Shown here: one piece after another, positions 8,508 to 16,256 of the stretch
Layout of the letters: every line of letters starts with the position of its first letter
How positions within the stretch are numbered: the stretch's first letter is position 1
Assembly: GCA_013178305.1 (NCBI GenBank)
Contig: JABLXB010000003.1
Location: 248,001-312,000 of the forward strand
Direction of reading: 5' to 3'
DNA from: Bacillota bacterium
Lineage (GTDB): Bacteria; Bacillota; Sulfobacillia; JABLXB01
Length of the DNA stretch: 64,000 bases
Translations under genes and position numbers: made by a program
Notes under the pieces: model-generated
Told to the model about the DNA's origin: nothing
The model's input: only the letters and a program-made list of their open reading frames with translations
The model's database searches: none

Positions 8508-9685
8508 CGTTTGGACTCCAGTGCTCCGGATGAGACGGCCTTCTCGATCCGCCGCAGGCCTTCCTCAATGCTCTTCTCCGAGGTCGCGAACGAAATTCTC
8601 AAGTAGCCTTCGCCGCTCGGCCCGAACGCCCTGCCGGGCACGGTGGCCACGCCGGTCTTTTCGAGGAGCGTCATCGCGAATTCCATCGACGGGATGCCGA
8701 ACGACTTGATGCTCGGAAAGGCGTAGAACGTGGCAGGCGGCTTCTGGCACGAGAATCCGGGTATCCTGTTGAAACCCTCGACGACGATGTCGCGCCGTCT
8801 CCTGTACTGCTCGCGCATTTCGGTAACGCACTGCTGCGGCCCACGGAGCGCCGCCAGCCCCGCGCGCTGAGAAACCGAGCTCGGGCAGGCGATCATCTGC
8901 TCCTGAAGGCGCATCATTCCGGCGATCACCGGCTGAGCGGCGACAGCGTACCCGACACGCCAGCCCGTCATCGAGTATGTCTTCGAGAACGAATTCACCG
9001 TGATGACCCAATCGCGCACGGCCGGGTCCGATGCGGGGCTGTAATGCCTGCCCTCGAACACGAGCTTCTCGTAGACCTCATCCGAGATGACGTAAACCCC
9101 GGCCCCCGCGCAGATCCTCGTCACCTCGGCGAGACTATCGGGAGGCGTAATCCCGCCCGTCGGGTTGGATGGGCTGTTGACGATGATCAGTTTCGTCTTC
9201 GGGGTAATCTTGGCCCTGACCGTTTCGGGGTCGAGCGCGAAGCCTTTCTCTTCCTTGAGCGGGACGTAGACGGGGTTACCACCCGCCATCAGGACGTGGC
9301 CCAGATAATTGGCCCAGCCCGGGTCCGGTAACATGACCTCGTCCCCGTCGTCCACGAGCGCCATCACGGCCGAGGCTATAGCGCTCATACCTCCGCACGT
9401 GATGATGACCTCGGTTTTCGGGTCGGCCTTGATGCCGTTCTCCCTCTCAACCTTTTCCGCCACAGCCGCCCGGAGCTCGGGGTCACCCAGGCTCGGGGCG
9501 TACTTCGTCCAGCCCTGTCTGGCTGCCACGTCGGCTGCGTCGAGTACGTGCACGGGGGTGAAGAAGTCCGGTTCTCCGATCTCGAGATGGATGACGTCTT
9601 TCATGGTCACGGCGAGGTTGAAAATACGGCGGATCTCCGATTGCGGAACTCGCCCTGCCCTGGCTGAAAGCCGGTTACCGGTCAC
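8504..9685 (-). CDS. Class I/II pyridoxal-phosphate aminotransferase (aspartate aminotransferase type)
   Basis: A 393-residue fold-type I aminotransferase. Key motifs are SNPTGG, SDEVYEKLVFEG, the PLP-lysine motif NSFSKTYSMTGWRVGY, and a C-terminal YLRISFATS that holds the substrate-carboxylate arginine. The GTG at 9685 is preferred over a TTG at 9700 because a GGAGGG ribosome site lies seven bases upstream. The usual role is transamination between aspartate or an aromatic amino acid and 2-oxoglutarate; the exact substrate cannot be told. It is the first gene of a unit with birA, which may be fortuitous rather than biotin-related. Confidence 0.88.
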   Translation of the reverse strand: MTGNRLSARAGRVPQSEIRRIFNLAVTMKDVIHLEIGEPDFFTPVHVLDAADVAARQGWTKYAPSLGDPELRAAVAEKVERENGIKADPKTEVIITCGGMSAIASAVMALVDDGDEVMLPDPGWANYLGHVLMAGGNPVYVPLKEEKGFALDPETVRAKITPKTKLIIVNSPSNPTGGITPPDSLAEVTRICAGAGVYVISDEVYEKLVFEGRHYSPASDPAVRDWVITVNSFSKTYSMTGWRVGYAVAAQPVIAGMMRLQEQMIACPSSVSQRAGLAALRGPQQCVTEMREQYRRRRDIVVEGFNRIPGFSCQKPPATFYAFPSIKSFGIPSMEFAMTLLEKTGVATVPGRAFGPSGEGYLRISFATSEKSIEEGLRRIEKAVSSGALESKR

Positions 9686-9741
9686 GCATGATCCCTCCAA
9701 ATCAGCTCGTCTGGGGATATACGGAAGCGTCGCACACGTTC

Positions 9742-9771
9742 AGTATAAGGCGGCGGGCCGCTTTGTGTCTA
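9742..9771 (-). promoter_or_regulatory. Probable promoter of the aminotransferase-birA unit
   Basis: On the minus strand TAGACA (9771-9766) and TATACT (9747-9742) are separated by 18 bp, each one mismatch from the sigma-A consensus. They sit about 57 bp upstream of the chosen GTG, in the divergent region shared with murJ. Confidence 0.6.
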
Positions 9772-9909
9772 TGATGGCTGGCGCGCGAAAATGCGGCCTG
9801 TAGTATGGGAAGGTGCTTGACTCCGGTGTGCCGAATGCACAAAGGCCGGGGGCCCGGTCCGGGCCGCGGCGTTCACGCGGTGGCGAGGATCTTACGGAGG
9901 GGATGCTGT

Positions 9910-11556
9910 GTGGCCCGCCTCGATGGTTCCGGTAACGGCCCGCTCGAGACCATAGGCGAGAATGCGGGGTATAAGACCGCCACGCGTGGTGAAGGGGCCG
10001 TCGCTGGAGCCAGCGCCGTCATCGCGGGCGTCGCGGGGCTGGCCAAACTTGCGGGATTCCTGAGGGACCGTTCCCTCGGGATCGCATTCGGGGCGGGCTC
10101 CGAGTCAGACGCGTACCTTGTAGCCACCTGGTTGCCACCCCTGCTCGTCGCCGTGATAGTCAGCGCCGTTAACACGTCGCTGCTTCCTGTGTTCACCGAG
10201 CTTCGCGTCAGGGGCGAAAACAGGGCCGCCTGGCGCCTGGTCTCCGCCGTGCTCAACCTGGCGGTGGTGGTTTCCGGCGCGCTGATGGTGGCGGGGCTCG
10301 TGTGGGCGGGCGACCTCGCGCGGCTCGTGGCGCCGGGGTTCGACGAGGCGACGACGGCAACCACAGCGCTGCTTCTCAAGATCACGATGCCATGCATGGT
10401 GTTCCTTACCCTGCACGCCGTGGGGTCGACGGTGCTCCATTCCTTCAGGTGTTTCGCTCCGCCCGCCGCAGGCGCGGTGCTCGTCAACGCCGCCACCATC
10501 GCGGCGATCGTGTTCGGCGCCGGCAGGTGGGGGATAGGCGCGGTCGCGCTCGGAACGGTCACCGGATACGCGCTCCAGGCAGTGTTGCTTGCGCCTTTCC
10601 TGCGAGGGCGCTGGGGTCATTACTCCACCTCGCTGGGGCTCAGGGACCCCAACGTCCGGCGCGTCCTGGTCCTGGCCGCCCCCGTAACCGCCGTAGCCGC
10701 ACTTTCCCAGGTGTCCGGCGTAATCGAGAAGTACCTCGCGTCCGGGCTAAGCGCCGGTAGCATTGCCGCCCTGACGTTCGCGAGCAAGCTCATCATGCTT
10801 CCCACCGGGCTGTTCGCAATCGCCGTTTCCACTGTTGTCTTCCCGGTGATGGCCGAGGCAGCCAGTCGCGGTGACCTCGAATCAGTCAACTCATCGGTCC
10901 AGCGCGGGACCAGGATCCTGGTGTACGTGACGCTCCCCGCGGTGGTCGGCCTCTCCGCGCTCAGATACCCGGTGGTGCAGGCGCTGTTCGAGAAGGGGGC
11001 GTTCGGCCCCGAGGCGACGGAGGCAACCGCCCTGGCGGTACTGTGCTACTCCGCAAGCATGCTGTTCAAGTCGGTTGAACCGGTCTTCGGCAGGGCGTTT
11101 CACGCCATGCAAGATACCCTGACGCCGTCAGCGATAACGCTCGCGGGGGTGCCCCTCTTCGGTGTGACGGCGGTGCTGCTCAGCGGTCCGCTCGGCCATG
11201 CCGGAATCGCCCTGGCGACGTCGTTGTCATCCGCCGTCGTATTCGCGGTTAACGTGGCTCTTCTCCGCCGCCGCCACCACGTCTCGCCTGGCGTGACGGC
11301 CCTCTCATCGTTTGTGCTCCGCCTCGTGATCCCGTGTGGCGTGATGGCCGGCGTATCTTTCGCTGCGCTGGCGGCCGCGCGGGCGATCGGGGTTGGCCGG
11401 GCAATCGCGATGCTCTCGGCAGTGGGCGCGGGCGCCGTGGCGTATTTCGTCGCTACCCTCGTCACGGGGGTTAAGGAGGCTCGCGATGCCGTGAGGGTTT
11501 TCCGCACCGTTGCCCGGAAGGTCGCCACGGTCGCGCCGAGAAGCGCCGCCCACTGA
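9910..11556 (+). CDS. murJ: Lipid II flippase MurJ (MviN family)
   Basis: 548 residues from a GTG that follows a GGAGGGG ribosome site; the frame is open about 105 bases further upstream but that part has no ribosome site and an Arg/Gly-rich composition. The MurJ signature is present: GLAKLAGFLRDRSLGIAFGAGSESDAYLVA near the N-terminus (given here in sense only), then about 14 hydrophobic helices of the MOP-exporter fold. It moves lipid-linked peptidoglycan precursor across the membrane. The following gene is a peptidoglycan transpeptidase, so the two may serve spore cortex or cell-wall synthesis together. Confidence 0.92.
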   Translation: MARLDGSGNGPLETIGENAGYKTATRGEGAVAGASAVIAGVAGLAKLAGFLRDRSLGIAFGAGSESDAYLVATWLPPLLVAVIVSAVNTSLLPVFTELRVRGENRAAWRLVSAVLNLAVVVSGALMVAGLVWAGDLARLVAPGFDEATTATTALLLKITMPCMVFLTLHAVGSTVLHSFRCFAPPAAGAVLVNAATIAAIVFGAGRWGIGAVALGTVTGYALQAVLLAPFLRGRWGHYSTSLGLRDPNVRRVLVLAAPVTAVAALSQVSGVIEKYLASGLSAGSIAALTFASKLIMLPTGLFAIAVSTVVFPVMAEAASRGDLESVNSSVQRGTRILVYVTLPAVVGLSALRYPVVQALFEKGAFGPEATEATALAVLCYSASMLFKSVEPVFGRAFHAMQDTLTPSAITLAGVPLFGVTAVLLSGPLGHAGIALATSLSSAVVFAVNVALLRRRHHVSPGVTALSSFVLRLVIPCGVMAGVSFAALAAARAIGVGRAIAMLSAVGAGAVAYFVATLVTGVKEARDAVRVFRTVARKVATVAPRSAAH

Positions 11557-11667
11557 TCCGGCCGGAGTCGGGCCGCTCAACGGCCCACTTCACCACCCGC
11601 TTCGCTGGCTGACTCACCGCCCGCCATCCTGCCCGCTGGCATAGGCTGGCTTCCCGCGTGGAAGACT

Positions 11668-11730
11668 ACCCCCGCCGTCAGGTCCTCCGGCGCCCCTCCA
11701 CGAACGCCGGAGCCACGAGCGGGCGGGGGT
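11668..11730 (+). promoter_or_regulatory. Nested perfect hairpin in the leader of the PBP gene
   Basis: Outer arms ACCCCCGCC (11668-11676) and GGCGGGGGT (11722-11730) are exact complements. Inside them, CTCCGGCG (11685-11692) and CGCCGGAG (11705-11712) form a second exact 8-bp stem. The outer 3' arm contains the only purine-rich ribosome-binding candidate for the GTG at 11737. The structure could therefore hide the ribosome site, or serve as a terminator for murJ (it is followed by TCTTT). Confidence 0.6.
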
Positions 11731-11736
11731 CTTTAC

Positions 11737-13389
11737 GTGAAGCGCAGGGCGCGTTCCATAGCCGCTTTGACTGCGGTACTCTTCCTGGCTCTCTTCCTCA
11801 GGTTGTTCTGCATACAGGTCGCCCAGTCGAAATGGCTCTCCCTGGCGGCCGTGAAGCAGCGGGCCGCGGGGTACCCGCTGGAGACGGCGAGGGGGCAGAT
11901 CTACGACCGGAACAGGGTGCCGCTAACGGACTTCCGTTTCACGTCTCTCGTCGCCTTTCCCTCGATCATAAGCCGGAAGGACGCAGTAGCCGCGGCCGTA
12001 TCATCCATACTCAAGACCGGTTACTCTCCTGTCCGCAGCCTCCTGGACGGTGAGGCGCCGGCGAAGGTGGCGGAGAGCCTCACCGCCGGCCAGGTCTCCG
12101 CTTTGAGGGCGCTGGGCCAGGAAGGGCTTACGCTGACAGAGGAGAGTCGCAGGTATACGCCGGTCTCCATCGCGCGCCACGTGGTGGGGTATGTTGGAGC
12201 TGGCGGAGATGGCCAGGCAGGGATCGAGAAAGCCTTCGACAGGGAATTGAGGGGGGACTACCCCGGATCGCTGGCCGTGTGCGTTGACGCAACGGGCCGC
12301 GCAATCCCGGGACTGGGTTACCGGGTGGCCGGCTCCCCTCCCGTGGACGGAAGGCTCGACGTGGTCCTGACGATCGACTGGCGCGTGCAGGCGGCTGTGG
12401 AGCGGGCGCTCGACTCCGCCTGGGCCGGGGCGGGAGGGTTCAAGGGGGCCGCCGCGGTGGTGCTGGACGCGCGCACCGGCGAGATACTCGGAATGGCCAG
12501 CAGGCCCAACTACGACCAGTCGCGGGTCGCAGCCTACATTGGCGACCCGCGTGGCCAGCTACTGAACCGGGCGGTCGCGGCGTACACCCCGGGGTCCGTA
12601 TTCAAGGTCGTGACCGCGGCCGCGGCGATCGAGGGCGGCCACGTGGGCCTGGCCGAGCGGTTTGCCTGCCGCGGAGAAGTCGAAATCGGCTCGACGACGT
12701 TCGATTGCGCCAGCCGCGAGAAGGGCGGCCACGGCCTGATCGACTTCAGAACCGCGGTGGCGCAGTCGTGTAACGTGGCGTTCATCGAGGTGGGCCAGAG
12801 GGTTGGCGCCGAATCGCTCGTGAAATACGCAGGCCTGCTCGGCTTCGGCAGGCCAACGCCCTCCGGTATCCTCGGCGAAAGCGGGGGCAATGTCCCGGAT
12901 CCGCGTTCCATTTACCCGGGGGATCTGGCAAACCTGTCGATCGGACAGTGGAAGGTGATGGCGACCCCACTTCAGGTTGCGCAGGCGATGACGGCGGTCG
13001 TCAACGGCGGCAGGCTCACCCCCGTCTCACTGGTAAAAGAGGTGTGCCGTCCCTCCGGGCTGGCCGTCAAGGTGTTCCGGAGGCCAGCGCCCGTGCAGGC
13101 GATCTCCCCCTCGACCGCGGCCTGGCTTCGCCGGGCGCTCTTCCAGGCCACGAGGTCCGGGAACGCTACGGCCGCGTGGGTTGAGGGCAACGGCTCCGCC
13201 GGGAAGACCGGTTCCGCGGAGACCGGGAGGAGTACGGGATCCAGGAACGTGCTGCATGCCTGGTTCGTTGGGTATGCGCCCGCCGCGTCGCCGCGATACG
13301 TCTGCTGTGTCCTGGTCGAGGAGGGCGGCTACGGCGGCACTGTCGCGGCTCCGGTTTTCCGCTGTATAATGGAAGAGCTGCTCGGCTAG
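11737..13389 (+). CDS. Class B penicillin-binding protein (FtsI/SpoVD-like transpeptidase)
   Basis: 550 residues: a single N-terminal membrane anchor (residues 8-28), a short dimerisation domain containing RGQIYDRN, and a transpeptidase domain. Catalytic motifs are visible: SVFK with nucleophile Ser287 and Lys290, SCN at 344-346, and KTG at 490-492 within GKTGSAETG. It cross-links peptidoglycan peptides outside the membrane. It is shorter than vegetative PBP2B and lacks the C-terminal PASTA repeats, which fits a PBP2/SpoVD-like or septal variant. A nested hairpin precedes the start, and murJ lies upstream. Confidence 0.9.
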   Translation: MKRRARSIAALTAVLFLALFLRLFCIQVAQSKWLSLAAVKQRAAGYPLETARGQIYDRNRVPLTDFRFTSLVAFPSIISRKDAVAAAVSSILKTGYSPVRSLLDGEAPAKVAESLTAGQVSALRALGQEGLTLTEESRRYTPVSIARHVVGYVGAGGDGQAGIEKAFDRELRGDYPGSLAVCVDATGRAIPGLGYRVAGSPPVDGRLDVVLTIDWRVQAAVERALDSAWAGAGGFKGAAAVVLDARTGEILGMASRPNYDQSRVAAYIGDPRGQLLNRAVAAYTPGSVFKVVTAAAAIEGGHVGLAERFACRGEVEIGSTTFDCASREKGGHGLIDFRTAVAQSCNVAFIEVGQRVGAESLVKYAGLLGFGRPTPSGILGESGGNVPDPRSIYPGDLANLSIGQWKVMATPLQVAQAMTAVVNGGRLTPVSLVKEVCRPSGLAVKVFRRPAPVQAISPSTAAWLRRALFQATRSGNATAAWVEGNGSAGKTGSAETGRSTGSRNVLHAWFVGYAPAASPRYVCCVLVEEGGYGGTVAAPVFRCIMEELLG

Positions 13390-13429
13390 ATTCTGGCAGA
13401 CTCTGGCAGCGGAACGGAGGCCGGCCACG

Positions 13430-14359
13430 GTGGGCGGGCGTACCAGCGGGGCCTTTTTCGTGGCCGCCGGCGCCACGATATGGGGGACCATAGGTGTCGC
13501 CGGGAAGAGCCTGTTTTCCCACGGGCTCGACCCGATGCTGGTAGCTTCCTGCAGGCTGTCCGTCGCGTTCCTCTCGATGCTCGCCTATGTCGCCCTGTTC
13601 CGCCGCGACCTATTCCGGGTCCGGGCCGCGGATCTGCTGCTTTTCGCCGGGTTCGGCGTCGTCAGCGTCGGTCTCTACAACTTCTTCTACCTGACCGCGA
13701 TACACCTCACCACCGCGTCTACCGCCGTCGTCCTCCTTTACACGGCGCCATTCTTCGCCGTGGTTGTTTCCGTGGTCCTGTTCAAGGAGCGGTTCGGTCC
13801 TGTGGAGGTCTCAGGGCTAATCCTGGCCGTCGCCGGGACGTTCCTCTGCGTTGGGGGCCTGAGCGTCCTGCGAGGGGCGGCGAACCCCGCTGGAATTCTT
13901 GCGGGCCTGGGCTCCGGCCTCACGTACGGCCTGTTCGGGGTGTTCGGGAAGAGGGGAATCGAGCGCTACGATTACCGGACCGTTCTGGTGTACTCCCTGG
14001 GTTTCGGCGCGGCATTCCTGGGGCTGTGGAGATCCCCCTGGAGCGTGCTCGGGGGATCACTCCCCGCTCCGGTTTGGGCCGCACTTGTGTACCTCGCGCT
14101 CGGGCCGACGGTCGCCTCGTACTGCCTTTACCACGTCGGACTCGAGTACACGGGGGCGGGCAGGGCTAGCGTCATCTCGACGGTGGAGGTGGTCGTCGCT
14201 CTGGTCCTCGGCAGGTTCGTGCTCGGCGAAATACTCTCACCAGCGCAGGTTGGAGGGGCGCTGATGGTCCTCGGTGGAGTGGCGCTCATACAGATGAGGG
14301 CCGGTGATCCGTACGGACACAGCGGTGACCACCCTGCGGAAACGGGGGTATCCTTATGA
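13430..14359 (+). CDS. EamA/DMT-superfamily transporter
   Basis: A 309-residue, very hydrophobic protein with ten predicted helices arranged as two EamA repeats. The first begins FFVAAGATIWGTIGVAGKSLF, and the second begins after residue 150 with LAGLGSGLTYGLFGVFGK. GTG at 13430 is preceded by GGAGG at suitable spacing. Members export amino acids or other metabolites; the substrate is not visible. Its stop overlaps the start of the M29 aminopeptidase (ATGA), suggesting a peptide-breakdown and amino-acid-export pair. Confidence 0.88.
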   Translation: MGGRTSGAFFVAAGATIWGTIGVAGKSLFSHGLDPMLVASCRLSVAFLSMLAYVALFRRDLFRVRAADLLLFAGFGVVSVGLYNFFYLTAIHLTTASTAVVLLYTAPFFAVVVSVVLFKERFGPVEVSGLILAVAGTFLCVGGLSVLRGAANPAGILAGLGSGLTYGLFGVFGKRGIERYDYRTVLVYSLGFGAAFLGLWRSPWSVLGGSLPAPVWAALVYLALGPTVASYCLYHVGLEYTGAGRASVISTVEVVVALVLGRFVLGEILSPAQVGGALMVLGGVALIQMRAGDPYGHSGDHPAETGVSL

Positions 14360-15408
14360 GCGTTATCGATGTGAACGTGATCAGGCCCGGTGTGGTCGGG
14401 ATGCTCCAGACTAACATGGGGTTGCGCCCGGGCGAAAAAGTGCTGGTCGTCTCCGACTATCCGGTAGCCGCGCAATGGAGCTCGAGTCCCCCCGCCGAGC
14501 TCGCGGAGATGTCGGAAAGGTGTATCCTCGGGAGGCTGGTCGCGGAGATAGCCGCCGTTGAGTTCGACGGTTGCGTATTCAGGTTCATCCCATTCCCCGC
14601 GACTGGGAGGTCCGGCACCGAGCCGCCCCACGATGTCGCCTGCGCCATGAGAGAGTCCGACGTGGTGATAGCGATCACGTCATACTCGCTGACGCACACC
14701 GGGGCGAGGGAGAATGCCTGCCTGGCGGGGGCGCGCGTGGCCAGCATGCCGCGGTTCTCGGCGGAGATGTTTTACCCTGGCGGGCCGATGGCCGTAGACT
14801 ACGGCGCCGTGGCCGCCGAAGCGAGGGACATGGCGGATAAGGCAACGCTCGCGGGCTTTGCCGAGATATCGTCACCGGCGGGCACGCGCCTGCGGCTCGA
14901 CCTCAGGGGCCGGCGCGGGCTACCCGACGACGGCATCTACACCGAAAAGGGCGCCTCGGGCAACTTGCCCGCCGGAGAGGCGTACATAGCGCCTTTGGAG
15001 GGGTCGGCGGAGGGACGGATCGTTGTGCTGCCGGACTGGTACCCCCGTCTTGAGGAGCCCATGACGATCCTGGTAACGGCCGGCATTGTGTCGGCGCTGG
15101 GTGGTGGCGGGGAGGTTGGGCGCGGCCTTGCGGAGACATGGGCTCTCGACGACCCCAACCCGCCGGCGATCGCCGTGGCGCGCAGGAACATCGCTGAACT
15201 AGGCATCGGCACCAACCCCAACGCGCGCAGGGCCGACGTGGTCCTCGAAGCCGAGAAGATCAGGGGCACGGTGCACATTGGTATAGGTGACAACTCACAC
15301 ATGGGCGGCGTGAACGTGGCGGACTTTCACCAGGATTTCGTGATACCGGAAGCGACCCTGGTGTTCGACGGCGTGGCGGTGATGGAGGGTGGGAGGCTTC
15401 TGACGTAA
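14356..15408 (+). CDS. M29-family (AmpS/AmpT-like) metallo-aminopeptidase
   Basis: 350 residues. The C-terminal half carries the M29 metal-ligand pattern: Glu and His in EAEKIRGTVHIGIGDNSH, then HQD in VADFHQDFVI, plus Glu residues earlier. The family uses two metal ions to remove N-terminal amino acids. It is slightly shorter than typical M29 enzymes (about 370-410), mainly in the N-terminal domain. The ATGA overlap with the preceding exporter suggests coupled translation. Cytosolic, with no signal peptide. Confidence 0.8.
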   Translation: MSVIDVNVIRPGVVGMLQTNMGLRPGEKVLVVSDYPVAAQWSSSPPAELAEMSERCILGRLVAEIAAVEFDGCVFRFIPFPATGRSGTEPPHDVACAMRESDVVIAITSYSLTHTGARENACLAGARVASMPRFSAEMFYPGGPMAVDYGAVAAEARDMADKATLAGFAEISSPAGTRLRLDLRGRRGLPDDGIYTEKGASGNLPAGEAYIAPLEGSAEGRIVVLPDWYPRLEEPMTILVTAGIVSALGGGGEVGRGLAETWALDDPNPPAIAVARRNIAELGIGTNPNARRADVVLEAEKIRGTVHIGIGDNSHMGGVNVADFHQDFVIPEATLVFDGVAVMEGGRLLT

Positions 15409-15488
15409 TGGCGCGCCAGGCCGGGCGCCTGACTCCCAATGACCGGCAGTTCTGCGGGCGGGGACGCGCACCAATCCGGCCCCCCATT

Positions 15489-15496
15489 CATATAAT
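15489..15496 (+). promoter_or_regulatory. Possible SigE/SigK-type -10 element for sigK
   Basis: CATATAAT lies 40 bp before the sigK start and resembles the mother-cell sigma factor -10 box (CATACAnT). No convincing -35 box was found, so this is tentative. Confidence 0.35.
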
Positions 15497-15535
15497 TGAA
15501 TCTGCATCCGTCACAGAGACCGTGGAGGTGGGGCT

Positions 15536-15964
15536 ATGCTCGGGCTCCTCGTTGCCATGGGGCCTGCTCTGCTGAACTCGCTGAAGTACCTGGTGTCCTA
15601 CGTTAACGCCTCCAACACATTCCCTCAACCCCTTTCCGAGAAGGAGGAAGCCCATTATCTCGATCTCCTCGAGGGCGGCGACCTCAACGCGCGAAACACC
15701 CTGATCGAAAGGAACCTTCGCCTCGTGGCACACATCGTGAAGAAGTTCGACAACTGCGTTGAGGACCCCGAAGACCTCATCTCGATCGGCACCGTCGGGC
15801 TGATAAAGGCTATTAACACCTTCAAGCAGGGGAAAGGAACCCGCCTGGCAACTTATGCCGCGCGGTGCATCGAGAACGAGATCGCGGGTCCAAAGGGTCG
15901 CGGTTATTCGTTCCAATCGATGCGTTCCAATCGAGGGGAACTCATCGACAACCCTTCTCTGTAG
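15536..15964 (+). pseudogene. sigK: sigK 5' half (spoIVCB-type), interrupted gene restored by excision
   Basis: Encodes the N-terminal half of sporulation sigma-K: pro-sequence, then [10 protein letters not shown], then the region-2 phrases [33 protein letters not shown] and [13 protein letters not shown]. The match to SigK stops exactly after ENEI; the next 28 codons belong to the inserted element. The ATG has a GGAGGTGG ribosome site. The other half lies at 17844-18218. Precise deletion between the two AACGA repeats (15875-15879 and 17844-17848) would join ENE to ILMHLR in frame and give a 237-residue SigK, the usual size. It is typed as pseudogene because it is split; it is a developmentally repaired gene, not a dead one. 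Confidence 0.93.
15875..15879 (+). other. Left crossover core of the sigK element
   Basis: AACGA within the codons for E-N-E of SigK. It is identical to the copy at 17844-17848 and is where the recombinase is expected to cut and join. Confidence 0.8.
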
Positions 15965-16025
15965 ACGCGCTGCGTAGAGGAGCCGGCTCGCAGGCGGTAG
16001 TAAGGACGTGACTGCGTGCGAATAT

Positions 16026-16049
16026 AAATCACCCCGAGAGGGGTGATTT
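16026..16049 (+). terminator. Perfect 10-bp hairpin inside the sigK element
   Basis: AAATCACCCC and GGGGTGATTT pair perfectly around a GAGA loop and are followed by GTCTT. It lies 62 bp after the stop of the truncated sigK half and 4 bp before the small reading frame at 16053. It may terminate sigK transcription before excision, or protect or regulate the recombinase message. The T-run is short, so terminator activity is uncertain. Confidence 0.5.
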
Positions 16050-16052
16050 GTC

Positions 16053-16256
16053 TTGTCGCCCGTGAAGAGGTCAGATCCTGGAAAGCAGCGACTCCGCCGC
16101 CCCGGGCCGGGGGATGGGGTTAAGGTGGATCTGGAGCCATCCACTTCCCCCCCCCAGGCGCTGGAGTCGCTGAGGCGTGCGAAGAAAATCGTCGCCCGCT
16201 GGATTCTCAGTAAGGCGCTGTCCAACCGGCCCGGCCCCCGCGGTGAGAACCGTTGA
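16053..16256 (+). CDS. Small basic protein coupled to the recombinase (unrecognised)
   Basis: A possible 67-residue protein from TTG at 16053, rich in Lys, Arg and Pro, with a helix-like C-terminal stretch KKIVARWILSKAL. Its TGA stop overlaps the TTG start of the recombinase (TTGA), the usual form of translational coupling. I recognise no family. Within so small an element a second protein would be a candidate accessory or directionality factor, but that is only position-based. The start codon and ribosome site are weak. Confidence 0.35.
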   Translation: MSPVKRSDPGKQRLRRPGPGDGVKVDLEPSTSPPQALESLRRAKKIVARWILSKALSNRPGPRGENR

